Shown one piece after another: positions 24,333-34,012 of a stretch of DNA of 45,664 nt (position 1 is the first letter of the stretch; the number at the start of each line of letters is the position of its first letter). Origin of the DNA: Smithella sp. PtaU1.Bin162 (GTDB taxonomy: Bacteria; Desulfobacterota; Syntrophia; Syntrophales; Smithellaceae); assembly GCA_002068015.1 (NCBI GenBank), contig MVRV01000141.1:1-45664 (forward strand), given 5' to 3'. Position numbers and translations under genes: made by a program. The notes below the pieces were generated by a model, which saw nothing but the letters and a program-made list of their open reading frames with translations, was not told where the DNA came from and did not search any database.

Positions 24333-24347
24333 TTCCTATCCGGTTTA

Positions 24348-24375
24348 CTTAATACATCAAAGTTGGTGTATTAAG
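24348..24375. promoter_or_regulatory. operator-like inverted repeat upstream of higBA
   Basis: CTTAATACA (24348-24356) pairs perfectly with TGTATTAAG (24367-24375), ten bases apart, just upstream of the toxin start on the minus strand. Such palindromes are the usual binding sites of HigA-type repressors. Confidence 0.6.
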
Positions 24376-24440
24376 CCTATTTAAATAAGCGGGAATAAGG
24401 CAAATGGATGAGAAATGTTTAGTCTTATTTTTCAGGATTA

Positions 24441-24590
24441 TTATTCTTTCGAATTTAATTGATTTATTCTATCCCGGATGCTGGCAATAAGAGTTTCCAG
24501 ATGCTCCTCCGGCAGAGCGAGCAGAAAGCCAAGATCGGCTTCTTGGTTTAAAAGCTTATTGATTATTTTGAGAAGTTCGGGTTTTTCCAT
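24441..24590 (-). CDS. small acidic helical protein
   Basis: A 49-residue frame encodes MEKPELLKIINKLLNQEADL followed by GFLLALPEEHLETLIASIRD and a basic end. The ATG has a good GGAAAGGA ribosome site eight bases upstream and codon use is sensible. The leucine spacing suggests an amphipathic helix. It lies alone between two toxin-antitoxin modules; function unknown. Confidence 0.5.
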   Translation of the reverse strand: MEKPELLKIINKLLNQEADLGFLLALPEEHLETLIASIRDRINQLNSKE

Positions 24591-24743
24591 TATGTCCTTT
24601 CCGTGAGTGCCTAATATTTGCGCAATTTGCTATTTTACATTTTATAATAAAGAATTAGATGACAGACAATAACTAAATAAAGTGGGTTATTAACAGATAT
24701 AGTTGATAACTTCACGGATCAATTTTCAAACTTTTAGGCGGCA

Positions 24744-25016
24744 TCAGTAAGCATCCTTGCGGCGCTTAATATCCAGAACAAAAACCAATAATTGACCGGC
24801 ATCTATCGTGTAAAACAATCGGTGATCGCCGATTCGATAGCGGTAGGTATCTTTCCATTCACCTTTTAGTCTCTTGATGTTATTTCCAAAATACGGGCTT
24901 ATTTTTAATTGAGGATAAACATAGTTTTTAATTTTTTCGTAGATTTTCTTATATTCGGGGTGAGCAATTGACTTGGAAAATGTTTCCGTTTCCGCAATAT
25001 TAAAATCAGGCGACAA
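24744..25016 (-). CDS. RelE/ParE superfamily toxin
   Basis: The 90-residue protein has the RelE fold signature, ending IKRLKGEWKDTYRYRIGDHRLFYTI and VFVLDIKRRKDAY. These toxins cut ribosome-bound mRNA or inhibit gyrase, depending on the family. It starts with TTG and overlaps the antitoxin gene by 11 bases. Unlike the nearby higB, the frame is intact. Confidence 0.88.
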   Translation of the reverse strand: MSPDFNIAETETFSKSIAHPEYKKIYEKIKNYVYPQLKISPYFGNNIKRLKGEWKDTYRYRIGDHRLFYTIDAGQLLVFVLDIKRRKDAY

Positions 25017-25248
25017 TTTTATATTTCCCTTTTTTTACGTCTTTTTTTGCGTTTTCCAGTGATTGCAATAATTTCTGATCATCAAGGATATCTTTCATCT
25101 CTTCATCGGAGACATAGCTCTCCTCAGTTAAAAAATTCAAGGCGGCGTATTCAATAAAATTGGAGATAGTGCGTTTCTCAGCGCTAGCCGCTGTTTTAAA
25201 CAGGCCATACACGTTTTCATCGATTCTTAATGTTATTGTTTTCGGCAT
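25006..25248 (-). CDS. ribbon-helix-helix antitoxin (CopG/RelB-like)
   Basis: The 80-residue protein starts MPKTITLRIDENVYGLFKTA, a ribbon strand and helix, followed by TISNFIEYAALNFL and an acidic linker ending in the basic toxin-binding tail. It would repress the operon and neutralise the RelE-like toxin. The ATG at 25248 has GAGGAG upstream. Confidence 0.85.
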   Translation of the reverse strand: MPKTITLRIDENVYGLFKTAASAEKRTISNFIEYAALNFLTEESYVSDEEMKDILDDQKLLQSLENAKKDVKKGKYKIVA

Positions 25249-25265
25249 AATCAACTCCTCAGATG

Positions 25266-25293
25266 ATTATATATCATAACCTTCAAATGTCAA
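25266..25293 (-). promoter_or_regulatory. consensus sigma-70 promoter of the RelE/RHH operon
   Basis: On the minus strand TTGACA (complement of 25288-25293) and TATAAT (complement of 25266-25271) are separated by 16 bp, directly upstream of the antitoxin. ATAAC and GTTAT half-sites flank the -35 box and may be the operator. The rest of the gap to 25707 holds nothing I can identify. Confidence 0.75.
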
Positions 25294-25707
25294 CTGTTAT
25301 CATTCAAAGTTATTCAGAAGGTATTTTATTCATTTTTTTAAAGAATAATAACTAATTGCGAATAACATTGTTCAGTTCGGCTAAAATATACAAGGCTGAA
25401 AAGGGTATTTGGGTTCCGAAAACTGAATGGATTTCACAAAAAGCAGAGCAGAGTAAAAGTTGTAATCGAATAGGTGGAGTGGGCAGGTGACTTATGGAGC
25501 AGTCCTCATCCATTTACATAAAAGTTTCAGTTATGAGGGCATCAAATGGATCACCCATTATCTCCTCAGTTACTTATTTATAGATTTATCCAAGGTTCTT
25601 GTATAATTCTTTTTCTACAATAATCCGTGTAAATATTGTCCTTGGATTTGCGAAAAATATTTTTCTTGTTGATTGCAATTTTAAACAATATTTCTATAGT
25701 TAATGCA

Positions 25708-27249
25708 TTATCTTTTTCGGCCAAAAGGAATGTGTAGTTTTCTCATTTTTGCACGCAGTGTTGAGGGATTCATTTTCAATAGTTTTGCCGCTCCTTTCTC
25801 ACCACCTACCCGACCACCGGTGTTTTCCAGCGCTCGCATAATGTGTTGCGATATAATCTGATCAAGAGCAATTGAGCTTGTATTAGTTTGCGGTACATTT
25901 GATGTTGTCTGAGATACATCATCTCTGATATCATCAAAAATCAGAGGTTTTCCTTTACAGAGAATAAGTGCACGTTCCACTGCATTTTGCAGTTCCCGGA
26001 CATTTCCTGGCCAGGAGTAGTTTATTAGTTTGTCAACAACTCCCTGCTCCAAGGTGGGAATTTCTAATAATCCCATCTCCCGGGCTTTCTTCATCATAAA
26101 ATGCTGAATGAGTGCAGGAATATCGGCACGCCTCTCCCGCAAAGGAGGAATGACCACAGGAAAGACCTTGAGGCGGAAATAAAGATCTTCGCGAAATCCG
26201 CCATTAGTTAACATATCCTCCAGATTTCGGTGTGTTGCCGCAATCACCCGAATATCCACGGGGACAGGCTCCGTTCCGCCCACTCGTTCGATCTCTTTTT
26301 CCTGAATGACCCTTAGTAGTCGGATTTGAACACCTGGCGTCAATTCGCCAATTTCATCCAGGAAAAGGGTGCCGCCATGAGCTCGTTCGAAACGGCCGCG
26401 TTTCTGAAAAAACGCACCGGTAAATGCCCCCTTATCATGTCCGAAAAGCTCGCTGTCCATGAGTGACTCCGGAATGGCTCCGCAATTGACCTTTATAAAA
26501 GGACCGTTACGGCGCGGTGAAAGATTATGAATCGCGGTCGCGATCACCTCTTTGCCCGTGCCCGTTTCTCCCAGCAAGAGGACGGGACTTGTCAACGGTG
26601 AAACCTGGCGCACCATTTCCATAACTTGTTTCAGTCCGAAGTTGGCACCGACAATTTCCTCGCCTGTCTGCTGGCGCAGTTCTTCGTGCAAATACCGGTT
26701 GTCATCCACCAGAAGATCCTTCAGTCGCAAGACTTCCCGATACCGTAGATAATTGCTGAGAGCAATGGCAAGGGGATCATTCAGAAGCGCAAAAAGTCGC
26801 ACTTGTTCTTCGGAGTATTTTTTACCGGCGTGATTGCCGATAACGATGCCACCAAATAAATTCCATTCAGGTTTTGGTCCTATGGCCATAAAGGCGGTAT
26901 CGGGATAACCTATATTTTCGGACAGTGCTTTCATAATAGGATGATCGTTGACTCTGTCGCCAATTAATACTCGTGGCATTGTCTGATAATTGTTTCTCAT
27001 CGCATCGATAAGTTGGCGCGTACTTGAAGAAAAGATCACTTTAGTGGAAGCAAGTTCTCCGCCGCTGATATTAACCTTGGCGATGATTTCTCCGATTCCT
27101 AAATTTGGGTCATAAACAGTAAAAAGAATAATATCTGCGGGAATATAGTCGCGGATATACATAAAGCAATTATACAGTGCCTTCTCGATCTCCAAATTGC
27201 CACAAATTCGCAATGTAGCTTCCCGGAAAAATTTATTTTCATCAACCAT
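25708..27249 (-). CDS. sigma-54-dependent transcriptional activator with GAF domain
   Basis: The 513-residue protein has an N-terminal GAF-like sensor (about residues 1-175), a central AAA domain with [25 protein letters not shown] and the [12 protein letters not shown]alker B, and a C-terminal Fis-type helix-turn-helix ([21 protein letters not shown]). The GAFTGA loop contacts sigma-54. It has no receiver domain, so it probably responds to a small ligand or redox state. It is divergent from the alpha/beta hydrolase operon, whose promoter and a second one at 33682 have -24/-12 sequences, so it is likely their regulator. Confidence 0.92.
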   Translation of the reverse strand: MVDENKFFREATLRICGNLEIEKALYNCFMYIRDYIPADIILFTVYDPNLGIGEIIAKVNISGGELASTKVIFSSSTRQLIDAMRNNYQTMPRVLIGDRVNDHPIMKALSENIGYPDTAFMAIGPKPEWNLFGGIVIGNHAGKKYSEEQVRLFALLNDPLAIALSNYLRYREVLRLKDLLVDDNRYLHEELRQQTGEEIVGANFGLKQVMEMVRQVSPLTSPVLLLGETGTGKEVIATAIHNLSPRRNGPFIKVNCGAIPESLMDSELFGHDKGAFTGAFFQKRGRFERAHGGTLFLDEIGELTPGVQIRLLRVIQEKEIERVGGTEPVPVDIRVIAATHRNLEDMLTNGGFREDLYFRLKVFPVVIPPLRERRADIPALIQHFMMKKAREMGLLEIPTLEQGVVDKLINYSWPGNVRELQNAVERALILCKGKPLIFDDIRDDVSQTTSNVPQTNTSSIALDQIISQHIMRALENTGGRVGGEKGAAKLLKMNPSTLRAKMRKLHIPFGRKR

Positions 27250-27594
27250 AGTGCCCTTCCGTGCATTAGTTTTACGTTATATATCTTATTTAACACTTTT
27301 ACACAATAAGTGCGTAATAACATAGTTACATATGTTATATAAAATAGATCGCTAACTATACATTACGTATCTATATGTATTTATTTAAGATTATTTTTGG
27401 TACGTTTTGAGCAAATAAAATAATGACCACAAACCAACATAGAGAATTCTTTTATGAAATATCGATAAAAATCCAACGGGGGTAGAATATTAATTACGGA
27501 TGGATAGAGAGCAAGAAATAACTATTAGAAAATAAAACAGCAGTTAATTGCTATCCGTAGACACTCAACCGATTAATATTTATAAATATATTGC
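27250..27594 (+). promoter_or_regulatory. 345-bp control region with sigma-54 promoter and activator palindrome
   Basis: TGGTAC (27398-27403) and GAGC (27409-27412) have GG and GC separated by exactly ten bases, as in sigma-54 promoters. About 60 bp upstream the palindrome ATAACATA-N6-TATGTTAT (27317-27338) is a candidate activator site. The region from 27308 to 27415 aligns with 33590-33700, which has the same elements. A hairpin ACGGAT/ATCCGT lies in the leader. Confidence 0.7.
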
Positions 27595-28869
27595 ATGAAA
27601 TTTTTGAAACTTACCGTCACTCTCTGTCTTGTCTTGCCGACTACTGCTGGATGGGCGACAGATATAAAATACGATTACCCGATTCCGGGGTCATATGAAG
27701 CTACGATTCTGGGGACTCCAGACAATCTCAAGCTTCCACCTCCCGCCAAGATATTGGCAAGACGGCTCGTCCTCGATGTTATTCCGGACATTAAGAAACC
27801 GGATATCTTTTTTTACGACGAGGGACTGCGTTGCACTTTGGCCTATCAGAATAAGAAAGCGCCGCTGGTTTTTGTGATTGCCGGAACCGGTGCCGGCGAC
27901 CAGTCTCAAAAGGCAATGGCAATGATGAAAGAGCTCTACAAAGCAGGCTACCATGTCATTACTCTGCCATCCCCCACACATCCTAACTTTGTAATCTCCG
28001 CCTCCCGCAGTCATGTACCCGGTGACCTGATCGAAGATGCGGCGGATATCTACCTGGCCATGGAGAATGCCTGGAACAAAGTGAAAGAAGATATTGAGGT
28101 GTCCGAATTCTACCTCTGCGGCTACAGTTTGGGCGGAACTCATGCTGCTTTTGTGGCTAAGGTGGATGAGGAACGAAAGAGTTTCAATTTTCGCAAGGTT
28201 CTCTTGGTCAATCCGGCGGTGAATATATATAGCTCTATTACAAAAATCGAGGGGCTGCTGGATAAAATTCCCGACGGTCCCAGGAAAATCGGTGCCTATT
28301 TCAATACTATGCTTGCCAAATTCACCGAATTCTATCGCAAGGGCGATTTTATCGATATTGACAATGAGTTTCTCTATGAGGTTTTCAGAGCCAAACTTTT
28401 CTCTCATGATGAAAGCGGAGGAATGATCGCATTGTCCTTTCGGATTAGTTTGGCCGGAATGGTCTTTTCCTCGGATGTGATGACAAATGGCGGCTACGTG
28501 GTTCCCAAGAACAGGATTCTTACCAGTGCCGATCCGCTGGGCGACTATTTCCTGGTCTGCATCCACTTGAGTTTCATCAACTATTTCGACGAATATTTCT
28601 ATCCGTACATTCAGAAACAGCGGCCAGATGTTACCAGGGAAGCTCTAATTGATTCCTTGGGGTTTAAGCATATTGAAGATTACCTGGCGTCGTCTCCCAA
28701 GTTTGGCGTGATAACAAATGAAGATGATTTCATTCTGGCTCCGGGAGAGATCGATTATCTCCGCCGGCTATTCGGTGAGAGGGTCAAGATATATCCTTGG
28801 GGTGGTCATCTCGGCAATCTCGAGTACAGAGATAACATGGAGTATTTTGTTGGTTTCTTCAACCGATAA
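27595..28869 (+). CDS. exported alpha/beta hydrolase (lipase/esterase-like)
   Basis: The 424-residue protein has a signal peptide (cleavage likely after GWAT). Its alpha/beta-hydrolase core has nucleophile motif GYSLGG (near residue 183), an oxyanion segment VIAGTGAG, a candidate acid in TNEDDF and a late His in GGHLGN. It is followed at once by a gene for MlaA, an outer membrane lipoprotein of phospholipid transport. Substrate unknown; with patatin and MlaA in the operon, lipid or ester cleavage is likely (inference). Confidence 0.75.
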   Translation: MKFLKLTVTLCLVLPTTAGWATDIKYDYPIPGSYEATILGTPDNLKLPPPAKILARRLVLDVIPDIKKPDIFFYDEGLRCTLAYQNKKAPLVFVIAGTGAGDQSQKAMAMMKELYKAGYHVITLPSPTHPNFVISASRSHVPGDLIEDAADIYLAMENAWNKVKEDIEVSEFYLCGYSLGGTHAAFVAKVDEERKSFNFRKVLLVNPAVNIYSSITKIEGLLDKIPDGPRKIGAYFNTMLAKFTEFYRKGDFIDIDNEFLYEVFRAKLFSHDESGGMIALSFRISLAGMVFSSDVMTNGGYVVPKNRILTSADPLGDYFLVCIHLSFINYFDEYFYPYIQKQRPDVTREALIDSLGFKHIEDYLASSPKFGVITNEDDFILAPGEIDYLRRLFGERVKIYPWGGHLGNLEYRDNMEYFVGFFNR

Positions 28870-28882
28870 GGAGTTGCATTAC

Positions 28883-29659
28883 ATGCCTATTGCCATATGT
28901 CGAGTTTATCATGTTGCGGTCGTTTTGTATCTGGCGCTGACTCTCACCGGGTGCGCCACAATGACGACTGCCAAGCTTCCTCCTGAAGAACCGGCAATGC
29001 ACTCAGTGAGCGAATTCAGTGATGATGAACCGGTTGTTGACATTGCGGACCCCTGGCAGATGTTCAATCGAAGCATGTACCGCTTCAACTACAACTTTGA
29101 CAAATATGTTTTTATCCCAGTGGTGGCTGGATACGAATTTATCACCCCCACCTTTATTCAGAAAGGATTTTCTAACTTTTTTGACAACATCGGAGAGGTC
29201 CGTACACTTTACAACAGTGTCCTTCAACTGAAAGGGAAGAAGTTTCTGACGACAGTCGGCCGCTTCCTGACCAACAGCACCGTCGGTATCGGTGGCCTGT
29301 TCGATCCGGCCAGTTCTTTGGGCATGAAAAAAGAAAACGAGGATTTCGGCCGGACACTAGGTTACTGGGGTGTGCATCCCGGACCTTATCTGGTCGTACC
29401 GGTGCTTGGACCCAATACCCTTCGTAGCGCTAGTGGGTTCGCGGTTGACGGCGGCATCCGTTTTGCGGCAATTAACGCCATCGACCCCTTGGAGAATGTC
29501 AACAACGGAAATAGCATTATGGCCGGGATAACAACTTTGGAAAGTATAGATACGCGGCACAGGGTGACATTCCGCTACTATGAGAGCGGATATCCCTTCG
29601 AATACGACTTACTCCGCTTTCTTTACCACAAGAGGGGTGAGTTGTTGTTGATGAAGTGA
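28883..29659 (+). CDS. mlaA: MlaA (VacJ) lipoprotein
   Basis: The 258-residue protein begins with a lipoprotein signal ending LTLTGC. Typical MlaA motifs follow: DPWQMFNRSMYRFNYNFDKY, GFSNFFDNIGEVRTLYNSVL, GGLFDPASSLG, DFGRTLGYWGV and GPYLVVPVLGP. MlaA removes misplaced phospholipid from the outer leaflet of the outer membrane and passes it to MlaC. I use the ATG 165 bases downstream of the first in-frame start, since AAGGAG lies before it. No mlaBCDEF genes are nearby. Confidence 0.92.
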   Translation: MPIAICRVYHVAVVLYLALTLTGCATMTTAKLPPEEPAMHSVSEFSDDEPVVDIADPWQMFNRSMYRFNYNFDKYVFIPVVAGYEFITPTFIQKGFSNFFDNIGEVRTLYNSVLQLKGKKFLTTVGRFLTNSTVGIGGLFDPASSLGMKKENEDFGRTLGYWGVHPGPYLVVPVLGPNTLRSASGFAVDGGIRFAAINAIDPLENVNNGNSIMAGITTLESIDTRHRVTFRYYESGYPFEYDLLRFLYHKRGELLLMK

Positions 29660-29786
29660 CACAAATTGTCATGGAGATTAAAAGATGTGGCATGGTCCTG
29701 TTAAACTTTTCATCAGAGAAAGTGCATAAATCCATGAGATGATGGAAAAACGAAATCAGATTGAAACAGTCACATAGGAGATCAAT

Positions 29787-31253
29787 GTGGAACTGAAAAA
29801 AATTATCATGGGATGCCGAACGTTTCGATACAAATTTGCCATTCATATATGTGGTTTTCTATCTCTTCTTGTCCTTTCTTCCTGCGCAGCACAATACCCA
29901 CTCAACACGAAGATTGAAATAACAGAAGGATCAGGTGCTCCTTATGACGAACCTGCCCAAAATGATCATTCCGACCTGGTTTTGATTCTCGCCTTCTCGG
30001 GGGGTGGTACCAGGGCGGCATCATTGGCATACGGAACGCTGGAGGCTTTGAAGCAAGTCGAACTTCCGGAGCAGACGGTTTCGTCGCCACTCGGAGAAAA
30101 ACCAAGAACCATGTTGAATCAAATATCCGCTATTACGGCTGTTTCCGGAGGAAGCTTTACTGCGGCTTATTATGGCATTCACGGGGAAGGGATCTTTAAA
30201 GACTTCAAGGAACGTTGCCTGCTGAAGGACATTCAGGGCGATTTGCTTCGAAAATTATTCAATCCCTTCAACTGGCCCCGCCTAAGTTCTCCGCGTTTCG
30301 GCAGAAGCGATTTGGCTCAGGAATATTATGACGAGATATTGTTTAAAGGAGCGACCCTCGCCGACATGATCGGAAAAGATCGTCCTTCTATCGTCATCCT
30401 GGCGACCGATGCAATAGAAGGTGTTGGTTTTCCCTTCATCCCGGATACATTTAAATGGATATGCTCTGATTTCAGCCGTTTCCCCGTTGCGCGGGCGGTA
30501 ACCGCTTCATCAGCTGTCCCAGGAGCTTTTTCTCCAGTAGTTCTGAAAAATTATGTTGAAAGCTGTAAAACAGAAGCACCGGCATGGATGCAAAATGCGT
30601 TGGAGAATCCGGACCCAAGCAGCCGCACCTATCACATGGCAGTCAGGGTGAGCAGTTACCTTGATCAGCGTAAGAAACCATTCATCTACCTGGTTGACGG
30701 CGGCATTTCCGACAACTTGGGTCTGCGCACTATCATCGATACCGTTACCCTACGCGGCGGGTTACGTGATTCCCTTGCCAAAGCCGAACGAAAAGGAACA
30801 CGCCGAATTGCCTTCATCATTGTCGATGCAGAGACGGAAGAGAAAGCATCATGGGGATTCCTCGGAGAAGTACCCGGTATCGGGGCAATCCTGGGGGCCT
30901 CATCAACGATTATGATCAATAAATATAATTTCGAAACCCTCGATCTTCTGCACCGCAGCATCAGAGCGTGGCAAATTGAGGAAGCCGAAAGCACGAGTCC
31001 TCTCGATTTTTATTTAATTCATTTGAATTTCAATTTCCTTCCGGAAAAGGCCGAACGAGACTATTTTCACGGTATTCCGACAACACTCACGCTTCCGGAG
31101 GATCAGGTGGATCGGTTACGTAGCGTGGCAGCGAAACTACTCTATACATCACCAGATTTTCAACGATTGGTTCATGATATGGGTGGAAAAATATTGACAC
31201 CACGGAAGCAATCTTCAGGGAAAGTAGACAGTCATTATGGTTTAAATGAATGA
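29787..31253 (+). CDS. patatin-like phospholipase, lipoprotein
   Basis: The 488-residue protein starts with GTG after an AGGAG site. A lipoprotein signal ends VLSSC. The patatin domain has the oxyanion loop FSGGGTRAAS, nucleophile in AVSGGSFTAAYYG, and the catalytic Asp in LVDGGISDNLG. It should act on phospholipids at a membrane. It follows mlaA in the sigma-54 operon, suggesting turnover of outer-leaflet phospholipid. The gene is intact. Confidence 0.88.
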   Translation: MELKKIIMGCRTFRYKFAIHICGFLSLLVLSSCAAQYPLNTKIEITEGSGAPYDEPAQNDHSDLVLILAFSGGGTRAASLAYGTLEALKQVELPEQTVSSPLGEKPRTMLNQISAITAVSGGSFTAAYYGIHGEGIFKDFKERCLLKDIQGDLLRKLFNPFNWPRLSSPRFGRSDLAQEYYDEILFKGATLADMIGKDRPSIVILATDAIEGVGFPFIPDTFKWICSDFSRFPVARAVTASSAVPGAFSPVVLKNYVESCKTEAPAWMQNALENPDPSSRTYHMAVRVSSYLDQRKKPFIYLVDGGISDNLGLRTIIDTVTLRGGLRDSLAKAERKGTRRIAFIIVDAETEEKASWGFLGEVPGIGAILGASSTIMINKYNFETLDLLHRSIRAWQIEEAESTSPLDFYLIHLNFNFLPEKAERDYFHGIPTTLTLPEDQVDRLRSVAAKLLYTSPDFQRLVHDMGGKILTPRKQSSGKVDSHYGLNE

Positions 31254-31352
31254 TTTAATAATAATCCACGCTTCATTACAAAACTTGCAGATATTTCCAT
31301 ATGACCACAATTTGTCCCAATAAAAAATTCATCGTCATGGAGGAGGTTACTG

Positions 31353-33551
31353 ATGGCAGAAACATCCCAATCCCTTTTTCCTCAACATGCCTTGTCGGCA
31401 GCTCTTACCCGACAGACTTTTGATTACTGGGTGGATTTTTGGCAGCGCACGATTCTGTTTTGGGACGTGCTACGCCAGCGTAGCAACCAGTACTATCAGC
31501 ACAAAAAGATGCCGGTACCACACGTGCTCAACTTCGAGGCGAAATTAGTGTTCGATGGCCGAACATTCGAACGACCAGTCAATTACGGGTTGGCATGGAT
31601 TAAACCGCCGAATGGGGTCGTCATCGATCCGAAGAAACGACCATTCGTAGTGGTCGATCCTCGCGCCGGACACGGGCCGGGAATCGGGGGATTTAAGACC
31701 GACAGCGAAATCGGAGTAGCAATGAATGCCGGCCATCCCTGTTATTTCATCGGCTTCACTCCCGACCCAATGCCCGGACAGACCATTGAGGACATTATAC
31801 GTGCCGAGGCTGTTTTTCTAGAGAAAGTAGTAGAGTTGCACCCCAACGCCGAGGGCAAACCTTGCGTGATCGGCAACTGTCAAGCTGGGTGGGCAGTAAT
31901 GATGCTGGCTGCGACCCGTCCGGAACTATTCGGCCCGATCATTGTCGCCGGTGCGCCTCTGTCTTACTGGGCTGGAATGGAAGGCCAAAACCCAATGCGC
32001 TACAACGGAGGGATGCTGGGTGGTAGTTGGCTTACCGCACTTGCCGGTGATCTCGGTAACGGCAAGTTCGACGGTGCATATCTCGCCGGCAACTTTGAAA
32101 ATCTTAACCCGGCTAACACTTTCTGGATCAAGAACTATAACCTCTGGGCGCGTGTTGATTCCGAAGCTAAACGTTTCCTTGAATTCGAGACGTGGTGGGG
32201 AGGCCATGTCAACCTCACTGCCGAGGAAATGCAGTGGATCGTCGATCAACTGTTTATTGGCAACCGGCTGGCTACTGCCGAGATCATCACCGATGACAGA
32301 ATCCGCATCGATCTGCGCAACATCCGCTCACCGATCGTCTGCTTCTGCTCCAAGGGTGACAATATCACGCCACCGCAACAGGCGCTGGGTTGGATTGTCG
32401 ATCTGTACGAAAAAGACGACGACTTACGTGCCTGCGGACAAACCATTGTCTACGCGATTCATGAGAGCATCGGCCATCTGGGAATTTTTGTTTCCGGTGG
32501 GATAGCTAGAAAAGAACATGAGGAATTTGCATCCAACATTGATCTAATTGATGTGCTGCCACCAGGCCTTTATGAAGCGATCATAATTCCCAAGACTGCC
32601 GATACGGTCCATCCGGATCTGGTTCATGGTGAATGGATTACACGCTTTGAACCTCGTACTCTGGACGACATCCGGGCTATTGTTCAACCTCAAATCAAAA
32701 ACGAGCGCCGATTTGCGGCAGTAAGGCGAGTATCAGAAATCAATCTTGGTCTATACCGTACACTGCTGCAACCCTTCGTGCAAACAGTCGCCAACGAACA
32801 AACTGCCATATGGCTGCACAAACTAAATCCCGCAGAACTACCTTATGAATTATTTTCAGACAGCAACCCGTTCATGCGGCAAATCACCCAGTTTGCCAAG
32901 CATGTGCGAGAACATCGCCGAATCGTTTCGCCTGACAATCCGCTCTCCCAGTTACAGACCGTAATTTCAAACGGAGTCATTGCTAATCTCAATATGTGGC
33001 GCGCTTTGCGGGATCAAAGCTTAGAACAGATATTTCTAAAAACTTATGACGCAGAGCTTTTACAGGCGCTGGTCGGGCTATGGGCATCGGACAAAAGCCC
33101 GAGATGGCGTCCGGGCGTGGAACCGGAACGAATTGAATTTATCAGGGCGCGCATTGCTGAACTCAAAACACGACTCGCAAAGGGCGGACTGCCTGAGGCG
33201 GCTATCCGCAGCCTGATTTATGTCGACATGGCAGAAGCAGGGGTGGATGAGCGCAACTTCGAAGCGCTGCGCCGGATTCGCGCTAAACACGTCGATGTGG
33301 CACTGGAAGAATTCAAATGCTTGATACGTGAACAGTTCTTCACCTTGCTGCTGGATCGAGACGCGGCGCTGGCCGCGATTCCAGCTATGTTGCCCGCAGA
33401 TGCTGATACCCGGACAAAGACACTCGCTGAGATCCGAGAGATCGTTTCAGCGGCCGGAGAACCAGTGGGTGAAAGGGCTACACGACTGGCCCAAATGGAG
33501 AAACTATTCGGGATACTAGCCAAGCTGAAAGTGGACCCAGGTAAAGCTTGA
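31353..33551 (+). CDS. DUF3141 protein with PHA-synthase-like alpha/beta-hydrolase core
   Basis: The 732-residue protein matches DUF3141 in length and in the opening FDYWVDFWQRTILFWDVLRQR and DPRAGHGPGIGGFK. Its nucleophile motif is GNCQAGW, with Cys as in PhaC poly-hydroxyalkanoate synthases, and it has matching SKGDNITPP (acid) and SIGHLG (His). The C-terminal 300 residues are helical and lack a known domain. Acyl transfer rather than hydrolysis is likely from the cysteine (inference). It ends the hydrolase, mlaA and patatin operon. Confidence 0.82.
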   Translation: MAETSQSLFPQHALSAALTRQTFDYWVDFWQRTILFWDVLRQRSNQYYQHKKMPVPHVLNFEAKLVFDGRTFERPVNYGLAWIKPPNGVVIDPKKRPFVVVDPRAGHGPGIGGFKTDSEIGVAMNAGHPCYFIGFTPDPMPGQTIEDIIRAEAVFLEKVVELHPNAEGKPCVIGNCQAGWAVMMLAATRPELFGPIIVAGAPLSYWAGMEGQNPMRYNGGMLGGSWLTALAGDLGNGKFDGAYLAGNFENLNPANTFWIKNYNLWARVDSEAKRFLEFETWWGGHVNLTAEEMQWIVDQLFIGNRLATAEIITDDRIRIDLRNIRSPIVCFCSKGDNITPPQQALGWIVDLYEKDDDLRACGQTIVYAIHESIGHLGIFVSGGIARKEHEEFASNIDLIDVLPPGLYEAIIIPKTADTVHPDLVHGEWITRFEPRTLDDIRAIVQPQIKNERRFAAVRRVSEINLGLYRTLLQPFVQTVANEQTAIWLHKLNPAELPYELFSDSNPFMRQITQFAKHVREHRRIVSPDNPLSQLQTVISNGVIANLNMWRALRDQSLEQIFLKTYDAELLQALVGLWASDKSPRWRPGVEPERIEFIRARIAELKTRLAKGGLPEAAIRSLIYVDMAEAGVDERNFEALRRIRAKHVDVALEEFKCLIREQFFTLLLDRDAALAAIPAMLPADADTRTKTLAEIREIVSAAGEPVGERATRLAQMEKLFGILAKLKVDPGKA

Positions 33552-33730
33552 GGTTTCCTATTATATGTCATATTTAACATCTTAGCAGAGCAAGTGCGGA
33601 ATAATATAGTTTATTATGCTGTATAAAACATCTATCGGACCGCACATCCCACATCTGGCTGTATTTATTGAATATTATTTTTGGCACAGTTTTAGCGTAT
33701 ACAAATACGAGAAAGGGAGTACAAAATAAT
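33552..33730 (+). promoter_or_regulatory. second sigma-54 promoter region
   Basis: TGGCAC (33682-33687) and TAGC (33693-33696) have GG and GC ten bases apart. The upstream CAAGTGCG, ATAATA and TATAAAA segments match those at 27308-27345 in order and spacing. The start of the next gene is about 34 bp downstream. Confidence 0.7.
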
Positions 33731-34012
33731 ATGAAGCGGTTGGAGATCATATCGCTTAGGACGTCAGGTTCTTGTGAGCAAGAAGCTCGTAAATATATGA
33801 AAAAATTTTGCAAGTTAATGAAAAAGCACACTTCCTCAAGTGCCTCTTTTTATGTCCATGCCTCCATTCCCGGTGATCTCGCTGTTGTCATCACTTCAGC
33901 AGCAGAACAGGGTAAAGATCCAGGAATAGATTTGGGAGTGTGCATGGCCGATGTGATGAAACAGTTTGGTTTGGTTGATCATACCTGCTGGATTCTAGCT
34001 GACAACCAATGA
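33731..34012 (+). CDS. small protein of the sigma-54 regulon
   Basis: The 93-residue protein begins MKRLEIISLRTSGSCEQEAR and ends VMKQFGLVDHTCWILADNQ. The strand-helix pattern resembles small ferredoxin-like monooxygenase-type folds, but I cannot name the family. A GGGAG ribosome site precedes the ATG. It has its own sigma-54 promoter next to the lipid operon, so it probably responds to the same signal. It contains three cysteines. Confidence 0.55.
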   Translation: MKRLEIISLRTSGSCEQEARKYMKKFCKLMKKHTSSSASFYVHASIPGDLAVVITSAAEQGKDPGIDLGVCMADVMKQFGLVDHTCWILADNQ

